This document shows positions 25,613-32,032 of a stretch of 32,032 nucleotides of DNA, piece after piece. Source of the stretch: Acidimicrobiia bacterium (lineage in GTDB: Bacteria; Actinomycetota; Acidimicrobiia; Acidimicrobiales; AC-14); NCBI GenBank assembly GCA_023265045.1, contig JAHFUQ010000034.1:1-32032 (forward strand). Reading direction: 5' to 3'. Positions within the stretch are counted from its first letter, which is position 1. Every line of letters starts with the position of its first letter. The notes beneath the pieces are model-generated. The model saw nothing but the letters and a program-made list of their open reading frames with translations, was not told the DNA's origin and did not search any database. The position numbers and the translations under genes are program-made.

Positions 25613-28600
25613 CAACGGTAGACGGCGGTGAGCGCCGCGCCGATCTCCGCCAGCGCATCGGGACCGTCAGTGGCAACCGCGATCGGGAGCAGGTCGGGCG
25701 CCGCCTGCAGGAGCTCTCGCCTCGTCCCCTCGAAGAGAAGATCGAGGACGGCGCGCAGGTGGGCGGGCGCGTTGGCTGGATCGGCGGCGAGAACGGCCGG
25801 CGTCAGGCGGGCCAGGACCTGCGCCCGGCCGGCCGCGTCGGGAATGGTTTCGGCGGCGGCGAGGGCGTCTCCGAGAGAGTCGCCGCCGACATGCGCAGCG
25901 ATGTCGAGCAGGGCGACGCCCGGTCCGCGCTCATCGCTCAGGCCGGTGGCGACCGCGATGGCTTCGCCGATGCGGCCCGCCTGGGCCAGGGCGACGGCGA
26001 GCACGCCATCGAGCCGCCACTGCATGTCGCTCTCGTCGACCGCCGCGATCGCGTGCCGCGCCTCGTCGAGTGGGTCGCGCCCGGCGGGCGCTTCGGGCGC
26101 AATGCGCAGCCAGACCGCGGCTCGAGTGGCCGCGTCGGCCTGGCCGTCGGCCACGCCGGCGGCGCCCGAGGGATCGCCGGACCGCACCAAGCCCGCGGCC
26201 CGCCATGTCGGCAGGTCGGTCTCGGCTGGCGCCGCCGTCGCCTGGGCTTGCATGCGCCAGTACGGATCGGCGATGCCATCGATCAGGTCCGGCTCGGCCT
26301 CGGCCCGGGCGGCCGCGGTCGACGCTCGCAGCTCGTCGTCCTGGTCTGCGCCCACGGGGGACGGCTCGGAGGTCGCCGGGAGTTCCAGGTCCAGCGCGGT
26401 GGCGTAACGGGCGAGCACGCGGGCGCGGCCCGAGGGTGTGGGGATCGAGGCGACGGCGTCGAGGGCGAAGCCCACTGCCTGGTCGCGCTCGGCCGCCGGC
26501 GCGACCGCCGCCAGCGCGAACAGTCCCTCCGCCCGCGCGCCGGCTTCGTCGATCGTGACGACGAGATCCAGCGCCTCCGCCCAACGTCCGGCGGACGCCA
26601 GCCGGGCGGCGATCGCGGTCAACACCGGAGCCCCATCCGCCAGGTCGCCGACGGTCATCGCCGCATCGAGCGCGGCCCTCAGCACCTCGTCTCGCTCAGC
26701 GGGGTCAGCGCGGTCGTACGCAGTGGTGAGGACCTCGGCCCTCCATCTGGGGTCGCGCACGAAGCGGCAGTCCTGCAGCAGCTCGCCGAGGCCCATGGCC
26801 GGCTGCAGGCGGACGGCGAGCAGGGCGGCCAGCGCTTGCCCCGTGCGTCGCCGGTACTGGTCGAGGAAGTTCGGTGGGTCGGGATGAGTCACGTCGAGGC
26901 GGGCCGGCGCCGGCGCCGCGGGATCGGACTGCCGGGCTTGGAGCCACAGCACGATCTGGCGGTACCGCTCGTCCCGCATGCTCGCCGCGCAGACGCCGAC
27001 GTCCTCGTCATGGTGCGGCCCGAGCTCGGGGATGAGCCGCGCCAGCTCGCCGGCGCGCCAGTAGCCGTCGGGAACGATCTGGACGCTCGCCAGCGCGTCG
27101 CGCAGGACGTCCTCGCGGGCCTCCGCCGCGACGACGCCGGCCAGGGTGGTGAGGGCCTCGGCGCGCGCCCGGGCGTCGGGCATCTCGCGGGCGAGCGCCA
27201 CCGCCCCGGCGGGCGTGATCAAGCGGCGCTCGACGAGAAGCCGGAGGAGCCGCGCGGGGATGTTGCCCGCCACGCTGTTCACCGACGTCGCCACCAGCGC
27301 GTAGCGGAACGCGAGCGCGCCGTCCCGGGCCTTCGCCCACGCCCGCCTGACGTCGACGGCATAGGCGGCGTAGGCGTGTTCGCGCCGGTGGGCCTCGAAC
27401 CAAGCGTTGGTCCGGCCGTCCCATTCCAACGCCATCAGCCGGTGCAGCGCCTCGTCGTCGCCGGCGCGTGCGAGGTGGCTCACCACGTGTCGGAACCCGT
27501 AGCCGCCGTCGATATCCGTGCCGTCCTCGCGCAGGGCGGGCAAGCCGGCGTCGAGGCCGCCCCACGCGTCGAGGTACCGGTGGGCGACGCGGGCGTGCGC
27601 CTCGCGTTGCGCCTCCGCCAGCCGGCGGACGAGGCTGCGCTCCGCGCTGGCGAGGCTCTCCACGTCGACCTCCCCGGCCACGAACTCCCCGAGGCTGTCG
27701 TGGAACGGCGAAAAGCGCTCCGCGTCGCCCTCGGACACTTGCAGGAAGGGTCGCCACGGGTCGCCGAGCAGCTCGTACGCCCTGGCCGTGTCGGCGATCC
27801 CCGCCAGCGTGCACAGGAACTCGACCGTCGCCGGCTCCTGGACCGTTGTGAGCATCACCAGCAGGGGAAGGTCGACGTCCGCCCAGTGGTCGGTCTGGGC
27901 GTGCTGCCACCCGCGCCAGAACTGGGCGTAGTACTGCCAGAGGCCGACGGGCAGGGACTCGAGGTCGTCCGCGCCGCGAGCGCCGCTGCGGAGATCGGCG
28001 AGCACGTAGCGGAGGACGAGCCAAACGCCCTTCGTCCGCTCGACCAGCTGCTCGACGAAGACCTCGGCGGCGATCCCGGCCGCCTCGAGCCGGCCGGCGA
28101 GGTCGGCCCCCTCGGCGGCGTGGCGGAGGAAGGCCCGCATGTCGGCCAGGTTCTCGTTCGAGCCGGCCCGGATCTGGACGATCTTCCGGGGGGCGACGAC
28201 TGACAGCGGCACCTGCACGGTGCGATGGGAAACGACGACGTACACGCCCGCCGGAAGGTCGGACGGGAGGGCGAGCGGGTTCTGCCCGGCGCGTGGAGTG
28301 GTCTCGTTGAGCCCGTCCACGGTCAGCACGATGGGCTCGCCGGGTCTCGTGGCGTCGCGCTTGCGAGCGGCCTCGTAGAGGAGGTTCTCGAAGAAATCGG
28401 GACGCGACGCGGTCGGCGGAAGGACGCCTCCGACGGCCCGCTCCTGGAGGTCCCAAGCCCGGATGAGCTGGGCCGCGAGGCTGCGTAAAGCGGGCGCGAT
28501 GTCGTCGGGGTCCGGCATGAGCCGCACGAAGTGGTGGACGTAGTCGCGCCCCCTGGCCAACCACGCCATGAACGCCGTCTTGCCCATGCCCGCCTCCGCC

Positions 28601-28872
28601 TCGATGTCGAGGTAGCCGCGGTCGCGGCTGGCAACGAAGGCGTCGACCTCCTGCGCCAACCAGTCCCGCCCCACGAAGTCGTCGAGTTGGAGCTCGCGGT
28701 ACAGCGCGCTGGGGTTGAGGTAGGCGTCGGCCAGCCGCTCGTACTGGCCGACGAAGAACTGGTTGACGCCGCCGGTGACAAAGATGCTGTTGATGGCGTC
28801 CCGACCGACGGCGATGCTGCCGGCGCCCTCGGCGCGCACCACCGTCACGGGCTCAGTCACGGGCTGGTTCAC
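25603..28872 (-). CDS. STAND/NACHT-type NTPase (NLR-like) with N-terminal amyloid-like motif and helical repeats
   Basis: 1089 residues. Residues 9-35 hold a motif (GAGSIAVGRDAINSI) shared with the small protein at 23528. FVGRDWLAQEVDAF (66-79) leads into the ATPase: Walker A AEAGMGKTAF (92-101), Walker B IVLTVDGLNE (181-190) and a sensor strand ending VVVSHRT (near 210). A winged-helix-like region follows, then several hundred residues of repeated helical units with R-A-x-x-L-x-x-L-A patterns, a likely sensor array. STAND proteins stay monomeric until a ligand binds the repeats, then oligomerise and activate effectors. No effector domain is fused. GTG 28872 overlaps the ATP-grasp stop (GTGA); a longer frame upstream is Arg/Pro-rich and unlikely. 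Confidence 0.85.
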   Translation of the reverse strand: MNQPVTEPVTVVRAEGAGSIAVGRDAINSIFVTGGVNQFFVGQYERLADAYLNPSALYRELQLDDFVGRDWLAQEVDAFVASRDRGYLDIEAEAGMGKTAFMAWLARGRDYVHHFVRLMPDPDDIAPALRSLAAQLIRAWDLQERAVGGVLPPTASRPDFFENLLYEAARKRDATRPGEPIVLTVDGLNETTPRAGQNPLALPSDLPAGVYVVVSHRTVQVPLSVVAPRKIVQIRAGSNENLADMRAFLRHAAEGADLAGRLEAAGIAAEVFVEQLVERTKGVWLVLRYVLADLRSGARGADDLESLPVGLWQYYAQFWRGWQHAQTDHWADVDLPLLVMLTTVQEPATVEFLCTLAGIADTARAYELLGDPWRPFLQVSEGDAERFSPFHDSLGEFVAGEVDVESLASAERSLVRRLAEAQREAHARVAHRYLDAWGGLDAGLPALREDGTDIDGGYGFRHVVSHLARAGDDEALHRLMALEWDGRTNAWFEAHRREHAYAAYAVDVRRAWAKARDGALAFRYALVATSVNSVAGNIPARLLRLLVERRLITPAGAVALAREMPDARARAEALTTLAGVVAAEAREDVLRDALASVQIVPDGYWRAGELARLIPELGPHHDEDVGVCAASMRDERYRQIVLWLQARQSDPAAPAPARLDVTHPDPPNFLDQYRRRTGQALAALLAVRLQPAMGLGELLQDCRFVRDPRWRAEVLTTAYDRADPAERDEVLRAALDAAMTVGDLADGAPVLTAIAARLASAGRWAEALDLVVTIDEAGARAEGLFALAAVAPAAERDQAVGFALDAVASIPTPSGRARVLARYATALDLELPATSEPSPVGADQDDELRASTAAARAEAEPDLIDGIADPYWRMQAQATAAPAETDLPTWRAAGLVRSGDPSGAAGVADGQADAATRAAVWLRIAPEAPAGRDPLDEARHAIAAVDESDMQWRLDGVLAVALAQAGRIGEAIAVATGLSDERGPGVALLDIAAHVGGDSLGDALAAAETIPDAAGRAQVLARLTPAVLAADPANAPAHLRAVLDLLFEGTRRELLQAAPDLLPIAVATDGPDALAEIGAALTAVYRWWP
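28768..28848 (-). other. N-terminal GAGxxAxGRDAxxS motif (STAND copy)
   Basis: Codes for residues 9-35 of the STAND protein, upstream of the ATPase domain. This is the position where NLR amyloid-signalling motifs are found. Partner of the motif at 23846-23929. Confidence 0.65.
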
Positions 28873-30152
28873 CAGCGACCGCCCTTGCGGCCGGGCAGGA
28901 ACCGGGGGGGCGCAGGGCGCCAGGCGTCTCCGGGGGATGGGCGGCGCGCCAGCCGGCGCGCCGCGTCGGCCCCGACCCGACCCAGGGCGACCAGCGCCGG
29001 CGCCACGTCGTCGGAGGCCCACCACGCCGTCTCCTGGACCGACCGCCAGGAGGAGATCCAGCCCCCCGCCGTCAGCGCGCCGGCGCGCCGCTCTGCCCGG
29101 CAGGCGCGCGCGTCATACCCCTCGACGACGACCACGCGACCCAGGATCGGATGGCCCGCGGGCACCTCCCTGCCGGTCATGTCGAGGTGGAGGGCATGGA
29201 CGACGTCGACGCCGGCGTTGGTCTGGAAGAGGCGAAAGATGGCGCCGGTGCGCGGGTTGAAGTCCAACAGCTTGTACTGCCCGTCCCGCCGGTCGTAGCG
29301 GTAATCCAGGCTCATCACGCCGCGAAAGCCGAGCCGCTGGCAGAGGGCGCGGGCTTCGGTCTCCAGCGCGAGGTTGGCCTCGGACCGCCCGTAGGCCGTC
29401 TCCCCCGCGCCGGGCGGGAAGGAGCGCACCTTGCGCCCGGTGAACGCGACCACGCACTCTGAGCGCTGATCGCAGTAACCGTGGAACAGCCAGTCCTCGC
29501 CACAGGAGGACGGGATGTGCTCCTGCAGGAGTAACGGCGTGGAGATGTCCAGGCCGCGCAGTTCGTCGGCGCACGGGACGATGCGCGTGCTGCGAGCGCG
29601 GCGTCCAGTCCGGAGCAACCAGGGTCGGCTGCGCTTGGCCACGACCGGGAACACGCCGTGCGTCGCGAAGGCGTCGAGGTCGGCGTCCGTCGTCACGACC
29701 GTGGCGGATGGCGCCGGCACGCCGAGCGCAACGCACCGCTGGTGGAGCGCCGCCTTGTCCGTTACGCACCGGACGACTGCGGGCGACAGATCGGGGAAGA
29801 GGAACCAGCGCCGAAGGACGTCGGCGTGGTCGCCGACGAAGATGGCGGCGTGGTCGTCGGTCGGAACGAGCAGCGCCGGTCTCCCGATCCGCTCCGCCAC
29901 CGAGGCGATGCCGTCGAGCAGCTGGCGCTGGTGCGCGTCCTCGCCGGCCGTCGGCCACACGAACCGTCCGGTGGCGTAGCGCGAGAGCCCGGCCGGCGCG
30001 AGGCGGTCCTCGTGCACTCCGTAGACGGGGACGCCGGCCCGACCGAGGGTACGGGTCACGGCCAGGCCGCCATGGTGGTTGGCGTAGTGGCCGACCTTCA
30101 GGGTGAGCGCGGGCACCGCGGTGTCCAGCGCTGGCCCGGTTCGCTGCCCCAC
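28869..30152 (-). CDS. ATP-grasp ligase (carboxylate-amine ligase type)
   Basis: 427 residues. An N-terminal Rossmann-like part (KVGHYANHHGGLAVTRTLGR) leads to the ATP-grasp core: LLVPTDDHAAIF, FPVVAKRSRPWLL, LLLQEHIPSSCGEDW, FRGVMSLDYRYD and LLDFNPRTGAIFRLF, the last with the Asp/Asn metal ligands. It resembles ligases that join a carboxylate to an amine (carbamoyl-phosphate-synthase-like and D-aspartate ligase types). The substrate is unknown. GTG 30152 follows TAACGT by 6 nt, so it probably opens the operon. It overlaps the STAND gene by 4 bp, which argues for a linked function such as making the signal molecule or modifying a target. Confidence 0.87.
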   Translation of the reverse strand: MGQRTGPALDTAVPALTLKVGHYANHHGGLAVTRTLGRAGVPVYGVHEDRLAPAGLSRYATGRFVWPTAGEDAHQRQLLDGIASVAERIGRPALLVPTDDHAAIFVGDHADVLRRWFLFPDLSPAVVRCVTDKAALHQRCVALGVPAPSATVVTTDADLDAFATHGVFPVVAKRSRPWLLRTGRRARSTRIVPCADELRGLDISTPLLLQEHIPSSCGEDWLFHGYCDQRSECVVAFTGRKVRSFPPGAGETAYGRSEANLALETEARALCQRLGFRGVMSLDYRYDRRDGQYKLLDFNPRTGAIFRLFQTNAGVDVVHALHLDMTGREVPAGHPILGRVVVVEGYDARACRAERRAGALTAGGWISSWRSVQETAWWASDDVAPALVALGRVGADAARRLARRPSPGDAWRPAPPRFLPGRKGGRW

Positions 30153-30158
30153 CGCGTC

Positions 30159-30164
30159 ACGTTA
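30159..30164 (-). promoter_or_regulatory. Leaderless -10 box of the ATP-grasp/STAND operon
   Basis: TAACGT on the minus strand, 6 nt upstream of GTG 30152, in the 43-bp gap after the TNT-type gene. No -35 box is clear. Confidence 0.4.
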
Positions 30165-30195
30165 GGCCGGGCGTGGCGCGCCGCGTCCGGGGACG

Positions 30196-30876
30196 TCAGC
30201 AGGCGTATGGGCGCGTCGCCACGAGGGCACAGCGCGCCAGGAACCCGTTGTCGATGAGCCAGCGGACGTTGAGGCGTTCGGGCGCGCCCGGCACCAGGGC
30301 GCCGACGAGCAGGTATTGCAGGCCCTTGCCGGGCTGCCCGAACGCCGGCGCGATCGGGCCGCCGTCGACGAGGAAGTCACGGACAACGCGGTACAGGTTG
30401 TAGTTGCAGCCGCCGGGATCGGCGGCGTTGTCGAGGCTCTGTGGCGGGAGGGCGCGCTGGGAGTACAACGACGCGGCCGGCGCCAGGAAGGCCCCGAACT
30501 CGCTCCCAAAGCGGTCGATCCGCTGGCCGGCGCGCACCGTTATGGTGGCGTGCACGGGCTGGCCGCTCGGGCCGATGAGGAAGCCGTTCTGCGGCGGGAA
30601 GCGCCATCCGCCCTGGCCGCCTTGGGCGGCGGGGTCCCAGTAGGCGGCGACGAACTCCTCAGGCGTCAGGCCCGCGAAACGGTCGTAGCTCCGCAGCTCG
30701 AGGCCGACGGACCCCTCGCTGGGCAGGTCGCGCGGGCCAAGCCGGGGATCGCCGTTGAAGTCCTCCGTTGAGCACTGGCTCGCCGGTGTTGCCGCCGACG
30801 CACCCGACGTCGTTGCCTGGCCGACAGCCAGGACCAGCACGCACGCCGCCGCGGCAACGGTCCGCCTTGTGTTCAT
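30196..30876 (-). CDS. Secreted TNT-domain protein (candidate NAD+ glycohydrolase toxin)
   Basis: 226 residues. A Sec signal peptide (1-29) is followed by a TNT-like domain (about 70-216): WRFPPQNGFL, ITVRAGQRIDRFGSEFGAFL, YSQRALPPQSL and GPIAPAFGQPGKGLQYLL. In Mycobacterium tuberculosis CpnT the TNT domain hydrolyses NAD+; the Gln in its GQPG motif region is catalytically important and corresponds here to Gln187. Four cysteines outside the signal peptide may form disulfides. The ATG has GGAGG 6 nt upstream. The gene lies 39 bp after an NHL-repeat gene. No neighbour resembles the TNT immunity factor, and no such gene is expected if the enzyme acts only outside the cell. Confidence 0.82.
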   Translation of the reverse strand: MNTRRTVAAAACVLVLAVGQATTSGASAATPASQCSTEDFNGDPRLGPRDLPSEGSVGLELRSYDRFAGLTPEEFVAAYWDPAAQGGQGGWRFPPQNGFLIGPSGQPVHATITVRAGQRIDRFGSEFGAFLAPAASLYSQRALPPQSLDNAADPGGCNYNLYRVVRDFLVDGGPIAPAFGQPGKGLQYLLVGALVPGAPERLNVRWLIDNGFLARCALVATRPYAC

Positions 30877-30915
30877 GTTCCGCCTCCTTCGCCTCGTGTG
30901 CCGGTCAGGCTAGGG

Positions 30916-32032
30916 CTACGGCAGGTTCGTTGTACCGACCTCGTACCGGACCCAGCCACCGTTCGCGATCGAGGTCGTGGCCGGGCACGGCCCCGGGTTG
31001 ACGCCGGTGGTGACGGCGGTGGCCGTGCTCGTCTGGCCGCCGGCGAGCCCGAGGGCCGGGGCGAAGAGGACGTCGAGGCGCGGGTACTCGAAGCACTGCT
31101 CGGCGGTCGGGCCGTACCAGATCACGGCGGTGATGCTGGTGGGCATGAGCTTGCCCCATTCGACGGGGATGGCGAGGCCGCCGATCAGCGTCCACCGCGC
31201 CGCGGTGTTGTCGTACACCCAACCGCCGAGCACGCCCGGCGCCACCTCGTACACCAGCGGGAGGTAGAAGTGGTCCGCCCGCCAATCGAAAGGCACGCCC
31301 ACCTCCCGCTTGGCGCCGTCGGCCCCCTGGGCCTGCAGGGCCGCGAACTTCCCGCCCGGACCGTGGCCGAGCGAGATGGCCCCCTTGGCCCCACCCTCGA
31401 CGAAACCGAAGAACTGGCTGACGAAGTACGACGGCGCCCGCTGCCCAGCAAACGGGGACCCGTCGTTGACGACGTTCACCCATGACGCGACCCCGTCGAG
31501 GGGCACGGCCGCGGCCGGCTGCGCCCAAACCGTGGCGGGCCCCTGCAACGCCATGGGAGGCGGCGCGAAGTCGAAGGCCCGGACCCGCTTGGCCTGGCGG
31601 TCGGCGTAGTACATCGTCGATCCCGCCAGGGCCAAGCCCTCCGGGCCGCACACGGTGGCGGCGCTCACCGGACGCTGCGCGTCCGCCAGATGGCACTGCA
31701 GGGCTCCGCCCGCGGGGCCGATCATCCCGTCGGGCGTGACCACCCGGACATCGCGCGCGGTGGACACGTACACGTCGCCCCGGTCGTCGACCGCGACCCC
31801 GTGGGCGTTCGCCAAGAACGAGGTGGTCGCCGGGACGCCGTCGATCCGCAGGGCGGGCGTCGGGCTTCCGCCCGCGACGGTGGTGATGATGCCCTGGGGG
31901 TTGACCTTGCGGATGCGCGTGCCGTCGTCGGCCAGGTACAGGCTGCCGTCGCGACCGACGGCGATCTGGAACACGGCGCCGAGCTTGGCCGCCGTCGCCG
32001 GGCCGCCGTCGCCGCTGAAGCCCGCGACCCCC
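30916..32032 (-). CDS. NHL-repeat protein with unknown C-terminal domain (5' end beyond window)
   Basis: At least 371 residues; the frame stays open to the right edge. The visible N-terminal part is an NHL/teneurin-type propeller: GVAGFSGDGGPATAAKLGA, then GRDGSLYLADDGTRIRKV, HGVAVDDRGDVYV and GPEGLALAG. From about base 31550 down, a second domain begins, with NVVNDGSPFAGQRAPSYFV, KGAISLGHGPGGKF, HFYLPLVYEVAPGVLGGWVY and AVIWYGP. I do not recognise it with certainty, though it recalls large uncharacterised beta-sandwich domains of extracellular proteins. The protein is probably secreted. It lies upstream of the TNT-type gene in the same direction. Confidence 0.82.
   Translation of the reverse strand, partial: GVAGFSGDGGPATAAKLGAVFQIAVGRDGSLYLADDGTRIRKVNPQGIITTVAGGSPTPALRIDGVPATTSFLANAHGVAVDDRGDVYVSTARDVRVVTPDGMIGPAGGALQCHLADAQRPVSAATVCGPEGLALAGSTMYYADRQAKRVRAFDFAPPPMALQGPATVWAQPAAAVPLDGVASWVNVVNDGSPFAGQRAPSYFVSQFFGFVEGGAKGAISLGHGPGGKFAALQAQGADGAKREVGVPFDWRADHFYLPLVYEVAPGVLGGWVYDNTAARWTLIGGLAIPVEWGKLMPTSITAVIWYGPTAEQCFEYPRLDVLFAPALGLAGGQTSTATAVTTGVNPGPCPATTSIANGGWVRYEVGTTNLP

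Noticed and set aside
23951-25676. Amidohydrolase frame extended upstream to 25676
   Set aside because: The part before 25022 is Arg-rich and antiparallel in sense to the LamG gene; GTG 25022 has GGAGG 7 nt upstream and starts the family-typical leader.
25759-28203. Plus-strand frame of 814 codons opposite the STAND gene
   Set aside because: Composition is that of a complementary shadow; the STAND frame has Walker A, Walker B and helical repeats.

Overview
The window is very GC-rich (about 70% by eye) with strong third-position GC bias. It carries typical actinobacterial genes: a LytR-CpsA-Psr protein, a NarL-type two-component pair, lipoproteins with short lipoboxes, and many GTG/TTG starts. 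Many genes appear to be transcribed without a leader. A high-GC actinobacterium fits best, possibly an uncultured acidimicrobial lineage, but nothing in the window fixes the genus. I found no rRNA, tRNA, CRISPR array or insertion sequence.

Layout. Bases 1-5985 (minus) hold most of a giant secreted RHS/YD-repeat protein with two PA14 domains; its variable C-terminal tip lies beyond the left edge. Next comes a Phd-type antitoxin/PIN toxin pair, flanked by imperfect direct repeats. Bases 7081-8416 hold an Nfu/NifU N-terminal protein, a SirB1-type protein and a small membrane protein. Bases 8484-10103 (minus) form an operon of a short membrane peptide, an ApbE flavin transferase and a ferric-reductase-like heme protein. 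Bases 10157-13452 (plus) hold a histidine kinase, its response regulator, a lipoprotein and an LCP protein. Bases 13711-18000 hold a zinc-ribbon beta-propeller membrane protein, a methyltransferase, a truncated VOC protein, a secreted protein and an unrecognised 384-residue protein. leuS follows (17996-20452, minus), then a lipoprotein and an AsnB-type asparagine synthetase (plus).

The most interesting part is 23528-32032. A 140-residue helical protein (23528-23950, plus) ends in a motif G-A-G-x-x-A-x-G-R-D-A-x-x-S. The same motif is the N-terminus of a 1089-residue STAND/NACHT-type ATPase (25603-28872, minus) that has no effector domain of its own. This is the layout expected of a bacterial amyloid-signalling NLR with a separate effector. 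The ATPase sits in a tightly overlapping operon: ATP-grasp ligase, STAND ATPase, LamG-like protein, metal-dependent amidohydrolase. Upstream on the same strand are a secreted TNT-type NAD+-glycohydrolase toxin candidate and a partial NHL-repeat protein. With the RHS protein and the toxin-antitoxin pair, the window is rich in biological-conflict genes.

Many gene starts are preceded by a TAnnnT or GATAnT hexamer exactly 6 nt before the start codon, the spacing of leaderless promoters. Within operons, genes are coupled by GTGA (or CTGA) overlaps.
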